Below are positions 33,727 to 46,010 of a stretch of 64,000 nt of DNA, piece after piece (the stretch's first letter is position 1; each line of letters begins with the position of its first letter). The stretch is from Pyrus communis. Its lineage: Eukaryota; Streptophyta; Magnoliopsida; Rosales; Rosaceae. The stretch covers positions 8,258,600 through 8,322,599 of the forward strand of contig NC_084816.1 in assembly GCF_963583255.1 (NCBI RefSeq), written 5' to 3'. Made by a program: the position numbers and the translations under genes. Below the pieces are notes generated by a model. It saw nothing but the letters and a program-made list of their open reading frames with translations. It was not told the DNA's origin and made no database searches.

Positions 33727-35278
33727 TGAATATCAGATTATCCGATGAACAAGACTACAAAATAATAAGAATATTATTAAACAAACTAGAATGCCGAAAT
33801 GGCTATAAAATCTCAAGAGGCTATATTGTGACGAACTTATTCTACATAGCTACGAAACATTATATTTATAGAGAACAAACCTAACCCTGATACTATTAGG
33901 CTAGGTCCAAACTAAACTTATAAGAAAACCCAAACAATATAATACCTAAAATACTAATATTTTTCAACATCCGGTCAAACTCATGGCGGTATTCGACATC
34001 GGTTTACAAACAATCAGATGCGGACTTGCTCTGTTAGACGGACAAGCGAACTGAACTTGACTGAACTTGCAAACTGGCAAACTTGACTTGCAAAGTAATT
34101 TTGATTCTTACATGTTAATGTTGAGATTATGGAAAGAAATCACATGAGTGCTCCCCGTCATTAAATAGACAAGATTTTCATATCTCAACTGTACCAACAA
34201 ACGAATAACGTTAATAAATTCTGACAACTATCACTTGAGAGGTCAACACTCCAAACACTCGAATAACAGTCACAAAACAATTCCAAACAGGCCAACAGCT
34301 CGTGTGGATCAAAAACCAAATGTAACCATTTTTTTCCTTTGACCGTGTGGGCCTAAAGCAACATCAAACAATTTTTTATTTCCTTTCTCTTTTGGCCTTT
34401 TTTCCCCCTTTCCTTGCTCCTTATTTTCTCTTCGTTTACTTCATGGTCCCAAACTAAGCAAACAAAAAACACCATACCAATAGTTCGATCAACAACGTAC
34501 AGCAGATGCAACTTGGCAGTAAGAAAAATTAGCAGCAACAGAAGAACACAGGCAGCAGCGGTGGTGGTTTGGTTGCAGCAGCAAGAGACGCAGATCGTGA
34601 GGATGGTGGTAGTGCGTAGCAGGTCTGATGTGGGTGAGAGCAGCGGGTAGACGGGTGTGCGGTGGCGGGATGGATCTGGGTTGCAGTTTGCATCGGGTAC
34701 GGCTTCAAGATGGTGTGATGCGAGTCTGGTATAACTGAACAGGTGTGGCAGATCTGATGCGGGTCACGATTCGAGCGGTGCAAGCATGGCGGGTTCGTGC
34801 AGGCGTGACTGGTCTACAAGGAACAGGAGTCACATATTATTATTTGTCAACAGAAACGCTGACAAACCGGCGATATGCGAACAGCAAATGCGAATTGCAG
34901 CAGTGGGGTTCTAGTCTTCAGAGCGACGCGATACCCGTGGCTTGGTGACTCAACTTCAGATTTCTAGCAATTTCAATCTTCTTATTTTTATTTTTACATA
35001 TAACAACCCACCCAGAACAGATTAAATTCTGAAGAATCTAATTTGCTCTGATACCAAGTTGAATATCATATTACCCAATGAACAAGAATACAAAATAATA
35101 AGAATATTATTAAACAAATTAGAATGCCGAAACGGCTATAAAATCTCAAGAGGCTACATTTATACATAGCTATGAAGCATTATATTATTCTAACCCTAAT
35201 ACTACCAGGCTAGACCCAAACTAAACTTATAAGATAACCCAAATAATATAATACCTAAAATACTAATATTTTCCAACA
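33727..35278 (-). mobile_element. TRIM-like non-autonomous LTR retroelement
   Basis: Two direct repeats, 33727-33969 (243 bp) and 35060-35278 (219 bp), about 85-90 percent alike by eye, begin TGTTG and end TTCA on the minus strand. They flank 1.09 kb with no gag or pol. Next to the upstream LTR (35045-35056) is a primer site identical to the initiator tRNA-Met complement. Size and content fit terminal-repeat retrotransposons in miniature. The LTR lacks the 5S-rRNA-like segment of Cassandra. The polypurine tract is not obvious, and the flanks TGAGT and GGCAG do not match, so no target duplication is seen. Confidence 0.8.
35045..35056 (-). promoter_or_regulatory. Primer-binding site for initiator tRNA-Met
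   Basis: The minus strand reads TGGTATCAGAGC, the standard plant retrotransposon primer site, three bases inside the upstream LTR end. Confidence 0.88.
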
Positions 35279-35659
35279 GGCAGATGGTCCCATTATTTGA
35301 AAGGGGAGTACTGGCGGGAGTTGCAGACAAACATGTACAATTTGATGGAAATAGGGGAATGAACAGGATCATAAAACCGATGTCACATAGACTATCGATC
35401 ACCATATATATGATATGAGGATATGAATAAGAGAGTGTGAACAATTATCAAGTTGGAATTGAATGCTCTGACAAGAAAGGAATTTGGTGAATATATAGCG
35501 ATGAAATACTCTTTCCGGAGGAGTTGTATTCTTCAGGGGGAGTTACAACTTCTCTTGTTGAATACAACTATTCAGTTATATCTAATAGTCATATCCTTGA
35601 TAATTAAGGAAAATTAATGGAAAAAGACTTAATCAATTCAAGTCATCCAACTTCCAGAC

Positions 35660-36560
35660 TTATGGCCAAGCGGCATTAACAATGGATCATTGCCTGCAAA
35701 GTTGGCTATCGAAGAAATTCATAAGAATCATAAGAAAAAAAGAAATTGGACAAGGCAAAGTTAACCTCCTTATGCAGAAGATTTTCAAAAAAAACAAGCT
35801 ACACATGCGCAAGCCACATGGCAACAAGCGCCAAAACTTAAAAAAGTGGGAAAGCGCAAGCAGAACAAGTTCAAAGTAAAGTAGAGTACTGCATGTTTCA
35901 ACTATGGAGAGATGGGTCACTATAGGTTCAAGTGCCCCAAACGACGCAAGAACAACAAAATTCTTAAATAGATGATATTGATTGTCTTCGAAGCACTCAT
36001 TGCTAAAGTCAAGGACAATGGTGGATAGACTTAGGAGCAAACCCAACACATACGTAAGGACAAAAGTTTCTTCATCAACTTTAAGGAGAAACCACTAGGA
36101 GAGCACTAGGATAGACTTAGGGCAATAATACTTATGTCAATATTTTAGGTGAAGGAGATTGGAAGATCAACAATAGTAAGTCTACCATTGTACTTAAAAA
36201 TCTTCTATTTGCACCAAACATTAGGAGGAATTTTGTCGTCGTTTCTGTCCTAGAAAAGAAAGCAAACATTAGGAGGAATCTTGTCTCTGTTTCTGTCTTA
36301 GAAAAGAAAAGTTTTGAGACAAATTTCATGAATGGTGTTGTCATTATTGGGAAAAAAAGGTTATATTTATGTAAGGAAATAAGAGTTGATAATATGTATT
36401 CAGTTTCTAATAATAAAAAATATATCTTCCAAGTATGGTACTTCATCATGCAAGATCATAGAATGACACTTAGTTGGTTACTAAGGCATCGTTCTGGTGA
36501 GTCTACCAAACCCACAAGAACATCGTGTGGTTTCCAATGGTATATCTATAGATATTCGCC
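35660..36560 (+). pseudogene. Degenerate copia gag/protease remnant
   Basis: Plus-strand pieces in several frames recall a copia polyprotein: a basic gag end, a zinc knuckle reading CFNYGEMGHYRFKCPKR (second Cys replaced by Tyr), a protease start WWIDLGANPTHT (from the usual WWxDSGAxxH) and the stretch LLFAPNIRRNFVVVSVLE. Many stops. No integrase, RT or LTR remains nearby. Unrelated in detail to the element at 14.4-22.4 kb. Confidence 0.75.
36216..36311. repeat. 48-bp tandem duplication in the copia remnant
   Basis: AAACATTAGGAGGAATTTTG at 36216 recurs at 36264 (AAACATTAGGAGGAATCTTG), with the same phrase ending in GAAAAGAAA in both. It duplicates NIRRN...SVLEKK in frame. Confidence 0.88.
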
Positions 36561-36674
36561 ATATCTTTACGACACTGGCAATTGAGTATGAAATGAATAG
36601 TAGCAACCAACGGTGTGAAAGTATTTGTTAACTAATACATGCGAATCATGTATTAAAAGAAAATGACTAGAACG

Positions 36675-36812
36675 AGGCTAGTTGAGATTCTCCATGGACT
36701 CTCTACCATCTCATGTTTTTGACACAATGTTTTATAATATTGGCACGTGAATTGACGTTAAACTGTGGTAGCAGAGAGTCCATGGAGAGTCCCACTTTGA
36801 GAGAGTCCCCTT
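36675..36812. mobile_element. Small fold-back MITE
   Basis: GAGATTCTCCATGGACTCTC on the left is inverted as GAGAGTCCATGGAGAGTCCC on the right, about 60 bp apart. Non-coding. Exact ends uncertain. Confidence 0.6.
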
Positions 36813-38940
36813 AGCATTTCTCGAGTTGATAATGAAGCCGACTTTTTAAGTTCTGCATTTAATTTTGTGCATTATGTGATTTTATGCGTGGATTTTATTG
36901 ATGTTTGGAAATTTGTTGTAATTGTTCTCATTTGGTAAATTCTTTAATATAGGGTTAAATTGGTGTTGATTTTATGCTTCAACCTGAAATTATGCCTCAA
37001 AATTTGTGTAAAATTGAAATAATACATGATATAATCAGTTCATGTGTTATAAGATGAGTGAATACAATCATACAACGTACTAGCTCATTCACTTCACAAA
37101 CAACTGTGGTATCACTTGAAAAATCTGTGTTTTCTCCTTTGTTAAGGAAACGAAAAAAGCACTCATCAACTCAAAGTACAAAGAGCAACAATTAAACTTG
37201 GCAACAAGCTAGGAGAGGCATTGTCATTAAAAAAAAAAAAGGACTTAAAGAGCTGAAGGGCGCTTTGTTTTTTTTTGAAGCTCGTAAGTTTTCTTATCAT
37301 CATGGCCGTAGACAGACCAAACATGATCATCATCTTCCCGTTGCTTGGCCGCCACCGCTGCCTCCTCCTCGGTCTCCTCCTTATTGTTGTCGTAGTATGG
37401 GAATCATTGACATCCGTAAGAGTAACAGTCCGCCAAGCATCTGGATCGTCGGTGGAAGCCTACAAACATAAGGTGCACAGTAAGTAGCTTGTTGAAAAAT
37501 CGAAAGCAGTATATGTTGGAATATTAAAATACACGTATTGTACACCTGGCGATTCAAGACGCAGGAAATCCCGATCGCAAGCGAATCTCCATTCTGAAGC
37601 AAAAAAAAAAAAAAGAGAAAAACAATCATTTTCATGAGCAACAAATCCCATAATTTGATAGGAGAAAGAAATTCGCATATGTGACACATTATTTAAGTAT
37701 CACAGTCTTCATTCAATTATAATAGGAATTCCACATGAAAACTGGAGTACTTGCTGTCAAGGCAATAAAAAATCCTTGGATTATTGCGGACACAAAGAAT
37801 AGCAAACTCACTGAATTGCTAACTCTTTTACGCGACAAAATTTTCATGGTGGGGATCAAAGCTTAATAGAAATGCTGCATTGCTTATTACATTGTTCACA
37901 ATATATAACAAAACTAAATAGGGAGATAAGAACAAGAATTGTCAATTAAGGACAATTATCTCATGGGTTGGATTCTTACCTTTATTTCTCCGGGTGGCAT
38001 ATTGCAATAGAAGGAAACAGTATTTATTGGGTGAAATCCTTGTGCATTGAATGTTACCCGCAGCATGATTCTAAATTATTTCTTTCGTTTGGCCAAAAAA
38101 AAAAAGAGAGAAGAAAAAGAAACAAAAACAGAAACATGACTCTAACTGAAAAAATAAATGTTCTAATACGCATTTAATTAACGTTAGCGATGTGTTCGCT
38201 GTTGGTTTCGAGTTGGTGTTGATACTAGCTATAGCCAAGCCTAAGTCGTGCTGTTTGATTAATTATATCGCGATTTCAGAATTTCGATTAAGCGATAGCA
38301 GTACAACGGGGAGTAAACTGCCGGACTCCGGCCATTATTTTTAGCTAAAAGAATGTCTAGGATAACTCAGGGAGATCTCTTCAAACAACTAAATGAACGC
38401 AGCTTTGGAATTCTCCTCTTTGTACAGGTGCACAAGCTTATTCTGTAGGCAACGCTGGAGAAGAGTCATCACCCGATTTAGCACCGCCATCTCAATATAT
38501 AGAACCAACCTCGGCAACCAGCAAGATCCACCCCTTCTCATGCTGCCAAGGCCTTTGAATCCTCAACATACGACTTCGACTTTAGGGTTCATGCAACCCT
38601 AAACCCTAATTCCCAAACAAACCAAAAAAATCAAGAAAACGTCTTTTTCGAGTGATGCAGCAAAAACATGAAACGGGTTAGACTAGTGTGCTAGATCCAA
38701 AATAAACTAGAGCACACTGCTAGCATGCCGGACTCCATCGAAAAAGGGAAAACTCTCGGACTTTTGTTATTAATATGTTAAAGCGCGCTAGAGTTTTATG
38801 AGTCTGTTGAAATAGAAAATATAAACCCTAATAACCTAAGAATATTAAAAGGAAGAAACTTACCTATTTGACACTGAAAATATCAACATTATAAACTTAC
38901 CTAACCCTTAATTTGGAAAGGAAAAAACACACTTACCTAA
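36813..38940. other. Intergenic, possible unassigned exons
   Basis: About 37265-37490 and 37550-37600 contain less AT-biased sequence that could be exons on either strand. On minus, a CAG-bounded piece reads WRFACDRDFLRLESP and another STDDPDAWRTVTLTDVND. About 38390-38610 is a further GC-richer stretch. No family is recognised and no consistent gene model could be built. Confidence 0.3.
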
Positions 38941-39342
38941 GACCAACTCCAATGGTGGGCTAAAAGCCAAATTACCCCCTAAAATTTCTCCCCAAACCCA
39001 CTCCAACCCAAGGGGAAATTTTGGGCTAAATGCTAAATGCTAAACCAATGCCAAATTCCCGCCAAAATTTAGCCCAGAAATCGGAGTGGACTCCACCCAA
39101 TATTTATCGGAATTTAAATTTTTTAGATTAAAATGTTCATAAAATTAATTTACGATAGTCTACATATCTATTTTAAAAAAAAAATTAATTTAACAAAAAA
39201 AAATAGCCTAAGTTCATTATTTAATAATCCCAGGCTAAAATTTTAGGCTAGAATGGTTGTAGCAAAAAAGTTGTTTCTGGGCTAAAAGCTAAATTTTCCA
39301 GGCTAAAAAATTTAGCTTTTAGCCCAACCATTGGAGATGGTC
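38941..39342. mobile_element. PIF/Harbinger-type MITE, second copy type
   Basis: Starts GACCAACTCCAATGGTGGGC and ends, on the other strand, GACCATCTCCAATGGTTGGG. TAA lies directly outside both ends (38938-38940 and 39343-39345). The interior is built of repeated GGCTAAA phrases. Similar end sequence and the same duplication as the element at 1856-2334. Confidence 0.82.
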
Positions 39343-40840
39343 TAACCCTTAGGTGACTAGAGTCCAGGAACCCTAAATATCTACATGAGGTTTTGCACAA
39401 TTACCACATGAACTTGTAAGTATGTGTGTTAATATTACCTACACTTTCAATTTTTTATTTTTACCACCTACACTCTCTCAACTGTTGGAATTTACCACCT
39501 ACGTTGCTTTCCATCTATTTTTCCGTTATAATATATCACATGTCCTTCACAGGGGGGGGATATTTTTGTCAATTCACTTCCTATGGCTCACTCGAGTCAA
39601 TTTATACGAAGGCAAATGACATTTTTTTAGCCGCGTTGGAGTCAGGTCATGAAGAGAAAGTGTGAAGTTGATTTCGGGTTTGAATTTGGTAAAGATTGTA
39701 GAAGAATTGAAGTGAAATTATACAAAAATGTAGTCTTTTATTTACAGTGAATAGTATGTTGGGTTTTTACCTATGCGTCCTACCTACATTTATTGTAATA
39801 GTTTCAAACCCTTCCCCCTCCTCCAAATAATAATAAAATTTTCAAAAAACATAAAATTACAATGAATTTTCAATTTTTTCTTTAGGTCAGCAAATCGGTC
39901 TGTGATTTCCTTAATTTATTAAAATATTAATTTTTCAAACTCTTATGAAAGGAATTTGGTTGCAAGTCGTAGATTTGCACCAAATATGAAATTTGGGCGA
40001 TCTATTGCCAAAATAAAAAGTATGGGTCATTATTTTTAATATAAAATGTACCCTTTTCTTTGAAATGTATCGGAATTAACTTGACTCATCCATAGTTGAG
40101 GAAGAGTTCCTCATCAATTTACTTCGTAGCCAATTCATGGAACTTTAGGCTTATAATCGGTACCATTAATATTATAAAGCACCCTATAGATATCATCTTT
40201 GTAAAAAATAATAAAATATACAATCATTTAGTCATCAAACTCTACAAAAATAAAAGGACAAATTCAATAAAAGAATTATGAACATCTATCTATTTATTAT
40301 TAGTGATTGATTGAACAAACTTAATTTTAATTTATTTTTTTACAAAGATGATATTCACACAATGATATATAATATAAACAATAATGATTATAAATACAAA
40401 GTTTTGTAAATCAAACACTTAAATCGAGGAGAAACTCCTTTGCAATCTCCTGTCTTTTGAGCGTAAAAAGAAGGCGATAAAGGTTATTTCCATTGGTGGT
40501 TAAAAGATTGAGTGTCCTAAGTTCTTAAAAAAAAAACATAAATTGAAGGTCAATTGTCCTTGGTAAAGAAATTGGAGTGCTTGTTTTTGTCATATAGTAA
40601 TATGTCATGTCCTTGTATGCACCATGAAAAAAGTATGAAGCTGTTAGCTTTCTCGTCTAGGACTGATAGCAAACGACCAAAAACGAAGACCTCCACCGTA
40701 ATTAATTGGACCTACATTAAAAAACACACATAAAATAAACACAAAGGATGAACACTTAAGCAAATGTGATACCTTCTTTCCATCTCAGTTTCTCAATATT
40801 TCTAAACCGGTGTGATCCTTAACAGTCTATCAAGGTACAT
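39343..40840. other. Downstream flank of TPST
   Basis: The part nearest 40840 should hold the TPST 3' untranslated region. No other gene recognised. AT-rich. Confidence 0.5.
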
Positions 40841-43800
40841 TCATATTTTAACCTTTGACGTTCTTCTTTGGGCGTTAACAAATACATAGAAGGCCAAAAG
40901 AAGTAAAACAAGAGTCGCGCCTAACGAGAGGACTTTTATGCCCGCGCCATATGTGCTGCTCTGCATCCCCTCCCCAACTCCCTGCAATTTCGATGCATTA
41001 GTTGATGGAACTAAGTTTGTTGAATCAAATTAGTTGGGGTGCTAAGAAGGCTAAATTTCTTCCTGCATCTCCCCCCAACGGGACAACACAGAAATACAAA
41101 CTTCAGTTTTCCGTAAACAGCTAAACAAAATAATGAAGCAGATATGTTCGGGAACATGCCATGTGGCCAAAGCATCGCAATCATTATGAAATCCTATTTT
41201 GTAAAAAGTCAAGAGTACAGGATCAGTTCAATGATTATGTACAGACTACGTAAAATAAGTAGGCAACGTGTTCAAGAACAAGGCTATCACCACACTTCAA
41301 GGCGATATATAAAAGCTGGAACATGAAATAGGCATAAAAGAAAATAACCACATATGCACTAATAAGGAGACTAGATAGAGGTTCCCAGTGAATGTCTAAT
41401 GGTTATCGTACTTGTGGAATAAACCCAAGCTACTCTCTCATGATAGAGAAATAGTCGGGATATGACATTGGACAGAATAACCATGATGCTTGGTTGAATA
41501 CAATTCACAAGACAGACTTGAGGTCAAGCAGCCTAAAGAAAGATTTTCTATATTCTAAATCCAAACCACCATTAACAATTTCCAGCAACAATTACTATTT
41601 CAATTCCGAAACCCCATTATAACAGAGTTTAAAAGTTGATGGTGGATACCACCTGTAAAACATCTAAACAATTTCTAAACATGAACACCGCTATAAAAGG
41701 CTTCATTTTCTTAAAAATCACAAATTATTTTCTTCGACCATATTTACATTTTCTCTTCCCCGGCCTAATTTTTAGTCTGACAAAACTGAAAATGTGATGG
41801 TTGACTGTAAATTTACCAATTAAGATAAAAAGCACACACTATAAGATAGTCTAGTCTAACACATCCTGCCACATGCATATGTATTTGGCATAGGGAATTA
41901 TTAGCCTTGAAAAAGAGACTTACCGTGATGCCAAAAGTACGCTTATGTTGATTTGCAAAGATATTTTGCGCATATTTATAAAGCTCCACATCAAGATGAT
42001 TAAGTTCCCTTATCTGCTGGAGGACCATTTTGGGAACCTGGAGCCGTGCCTGTAAATTTTAAGGGTCAGAATGACATCTAAAAGAAGAGAGGGCCCAAAT
42101 TGAGTATTTTGCCTCTTAGCAATTCGTCGCACATGCCAATTGGCCATCCAATGTAGTTCTCCTTGGTTTGTGTTTAATTATACAGTTTACTAATTTATCC
42201 GTATTATATGAGTGTCTTGTTCACTTTAGCACTAAAGGGTTATTTTTGGTATTTTGATAGTTTCACCTAACTCCCCCTCTCCCTTTACATAGGATAGTGC
42301 TATTCACACACCCAATTTTACCTCCCACACACCCTTGTTAATTTTTGGCCATTGATCTTCATTTCATTCGATCCGATGGTCAAAAATTGAGGAGCGTGCG
42401 AGAAGTAAAATGGGTGTGTGGATAGAACTACCCTTTATATATAAAGAAGCAAAAAAGGTGGGTTATAGCAACTCAACACCGATATAGCAAGTTCAAGTGC
42501 TTAGAAGGTAGTTTGCAAACCAACATGCAAACAAGGGCAACAGGCTTTACAATATTTATTTCCGATAAATCACAGGTTCATATATGTTCTAGATTACATG
42601 TGCATCTAACCAAGAAGAGAATGAGTACAAGGATGAATGGATGCTGTGCACACAAATTAATGAATGATGCAAAACATCATCTATTGTACCATCTACTTTG
42701 AAGAAACTAGAAACTTAATGCTACCTGCTTTGTAAAGTTTGCCGGGGAGATTCTCTTCAAAGAAGAGGTGCGCCGGTTTGCTTGGGTGTTTCGTAAACTA
42801 GAAATGCAGTCTTCATAAGCTTCCATAAGCTCTCCCACAGTCATCTAATAAGGTGTAGAGAGGATCAAAGTCAACAAAGTGGAAGCCAGATCAACTATCA
42901 TTGTGTCAATAACTCAATATGCAAAATGGCTTACATTTCCTTTCACTGCTTCAACAGTGTCAGGTGAAGCAATCTCACTTTTCTTTCCATTTGGGGTCCT
43001 GTCCTGTCATATACAGAAACACTGCAGTAAGAAAGCCGCTAAATCAATTTACAAATACGAAGCAATCCACGTACTGATGATGGTCTTTTCTAATTACCCG
43101 AAGTTCATTATTATCTGACTTGGAATCTGAAACTGAGTAGCTCTGTTCTGTAGCACAAGCAGAGGAATAAGATAAATGCCAGATTGTAGTGTAAATCAAT
43201 CCTATATAGCAATTATAAAAAATCAACATGTTACCCAAAGTACTATGCAAATAATTTGGTAATCCTAAAATACTCAGCTAGAGGCATTACACAGTTCAAA
43301 GTTGAACTCAATGTTCTGAACTTCGTTGTGCTCTTAACGCTGAACAAATAGTACAACTCCATATTTTTTTAGAGTACTACACCTGAACAAGGTTAAATAA
43401 CAGAAATTTTAAGTAGATGCCACACTGACCGGAATTGCTGTTAGCAGCACTCTCCTCGCTAGAATTTGATCCTCCTAGCTGTGAAATCACCTGGGCGCCA
43501 ACTACATTTGCAAACATGGTTGCAGATTCTCTGTGCTTCTCAGTGAGACCAACATATAACATATCATCCAACCTCTTCTGAAAAATTTACAAATCGCTAC
43601 AGTGATTACAATCACGGGAAAATGGATTATGAGAGTAACAACATTTATAACAAAATTGAAAATACCATGGAAAATTTTCAAACTTCATTTTAATTACCTT
43701 TGCAACTTCCAGGACATGTTCACCAAGATGTTTATACCTCTGTACGCAATGGCGCACTTCATGTGATTCTGATAGATAGGAGTTGTTTGTCAATCCTGCA

Positions 43801-46010
43801 ACCTTTTGAACTAGAAAGTCAACCATATAATAAATTAAAGTCTTATATGCAGATGTGTGCGTAGTGATGCTTCAACATAACGAAATCTCATAAACTCATC
43901 ATTTTATAGCCACTAGGGGGTCCACATAGAAGAAAAATCAAACAAAAGGAGGAATCTCATTATTAAGAAAAATAAGCAACTATTTAGTATCTAAGACTCT
44001 AAGCAAAAGCTTTCTAGCATTTTCACAAGTCATGGATGGAGCAAACTAAAAATAAGCACTAAAGATTTCCATGATGTTATACAAAACTATAGGAGGATAA
44101 ACAACCTGGAATGTTTCTCCGTTGTGAACAATTTCTTGAGCTATAGGGTCCTTGATGTACTCGTGTAATGGCATCACAACTTCCTCCATGTTGTACGGGT
44201 CACTGCTCTGAATATCACCTGAGCCTCTATGCTCTTGACCATCTCTCTGTCCAGAAATGTCAGCACATTACAAATAATATGCGAAGAAGAAATACTGCAC
44301 TTCAGCAGAAATATCCCAAAGGTGCATGAGAGCTGCAGAACCAAAAAGGTCAACTCGTCCAAGCAGTACATAACCAAAATAACATACCCGAGCAAAAAGG
44401 TCTTCCCTCATCCACGGGACCAAATATTTCCATGGCCAGATATCCAGCGTGCTTACTCCTTTAGTCTTTGAACGTATACGTCTTGCCATTTGTGTTGCAG
44501 AAGTTAAATTAGGATGTACCAAAAACCTAGCAGCTACCTCTACTGAAAATTCGTAAGTACTAAAAACACGGTCAATCGGATCCCTAAGTATTGTCACAAC
44601 TGATGTTCTCTCCCTGGGAAGTTTAGACATCATGCTATAGTCATCATGAGTAACCAACAACCTGCAATGTCGCTTTCTGCAAAGGGTACAGAATTAACAT
44701 CTATTAAAAATGCAAATATATGCAAAATTAGGAAAGGAAAGGGTTAATAAAAGGGTGACAGAATATTATAGTTCTGTCAGCATCCAACTTAGTAGCTGAC
44801 CTCAGGCTTAGTTTTACTTTTTAAGATGCAAACCTAGTAGAAGCACATATGATAACCTTGTGATTTTTCTTCTTTTAATTGTATTTTTCTCCAACTTATG
44901 ACTCAACAAGTAGAATAACACAGTCAACATAGAAAAAGATGGCTGAAATGATAAATCATAAACCTTTCCCCTCTCCAAGAAATGGAGCTACCAAATTCTA
45001 CTGTATCTGTCAAGTTTATTTTCCAAATAAAAACAGCCTTCCTGCAAAACTTTCTCAACACAATTCTACAAACCACTGAAGCCTACAGACATCTCAACTG
45101 TAAATCAATCACACCCTTGTAACATTTCAATGCCCAAAAATAAAATAGTATATACTTGAGTTTACTAATTCTTAGTTGACAAAATTATTTGAACTTAGAA
45201 CTTAAGTGATGCTAAAGGATCGAGAATTCACTGAATTGAAAATGTCAAGAACAAAAGTTAACAAATAGAACTCAAGATGTTACCTAGGATCAAATCGCAG
45301 CTTATCATAAGATCGAGGGCATTCCAGAGAGCTGTAGTACAACTTTCTCAAGAAACTGCAAGTGTATTTATAGCCAGAACCATGCATTAATACAGTTGTC
45401 AAAATTATGGGTGTCAATCTAGCTTAAAAGTTGGACCTATGTGGAATTACCAGTGGAAATAAGTACGCCCTCCTGTTCTGGGGACATGAAGAAAAAACAG
45501 CAAATCCCCCAGTGTGTGTTTGTCTTCTTTAACTTCTTGTTCAAGTGAAGAAGAAGCCCATTTTTTGACTAGTCTTTCACAATGACCAAAATCATTCCTA
45601 AAAGGCGAAGCATTTGCTGATACAGAAGGTGTGGACGAGTTATAAGAACCCCAAGAATAGCATCCTGACCAATATAACTAGGCAAGTAATTGCAACGAAA
45701 CGAACCAAAAGAAAACAGAAAGAAAGTAACCAAAAACAATTTATTCAAAACAGCACGGTCCCCATTTCGTTTGTTACTCAAATGGGTTCAAATTGCATAA
45801 GGTTCACTCCAGACAATCCCACCTAAACCGCCCTGAACATATATTTAGTGTACAATATTACCAAGACCAAAAGTGCTAACTTGAAGACTATAAATTACGA
45901 AATGATAAGAACAATTAAGAGCAAGTATAAGAGACATAAGTTGTGTTCAATTCATACATACCGAATCCGAGAAGCAACAGCAGGATAGAGAATTTCAGAG
46001 TAAGATCCAT
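40841..46010 (-). CDS. TPST: Tyrosylprotein sulfotransferase (TPST)
   Basis: Golgi enzyme that transfers sulfate from PAPS to tyrosines of peptide hormones such as PSK, PSY and RGF. Twelve coding exons: 46010-45962, 45664-45451, 45355-45284, 44676-44388, 44246-44106, 43802-43698, 43577-43430, 43147-43098, 43003-42935, 42844-42725, 42049-41924, 40981-40841. All have GT-AG borders and phases that close to 1524 nt, 507 aa (Arabidopsis TPST is 500). Seen: a hydrophobic signal peptide (MDLTLKFSILLLLLGFG), the PAPS-binding loop HVPRTGGRTYFH at 76-87, the region RERTSVVTILRDPIDRVFST, and a C-terminal membrane anchor at about 478-497 with the basic tail RRTSKVKI. This single-anchor C-terminal layout is specific to plant TPST. 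The first intron splits the signal peptide, so the start rests on that model. A MITE sits in the tenth intron. Confidence 0.94.
42292..42432. mobile_element. 141-bp stem-loop MITE in TPST intron 10
   Basis: GGATAGTGCTATTCACACAC at the left is inverted at the right end (GGTAGTTCTATCCACACACC on the other strand), with further pairing inside (CCATTGATCTTC against GATCCGATGG). It lies between exons 42844-42725 and 42049-41924 and should be spliced out. Confidence 0.75.

Noticed and set aside
34353..34948. Several frames in the 34.3-34.9 kb GC-rich stretch as genes
   Set aside because: They lie inside the TRIM-like element, overlap on both strands and look like translated low-complexity sequence.
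33727..35278. Cassandra TRIM
   Set aside because: The LTR lacks the 5S-rRNA-like core that defines Cassandra.
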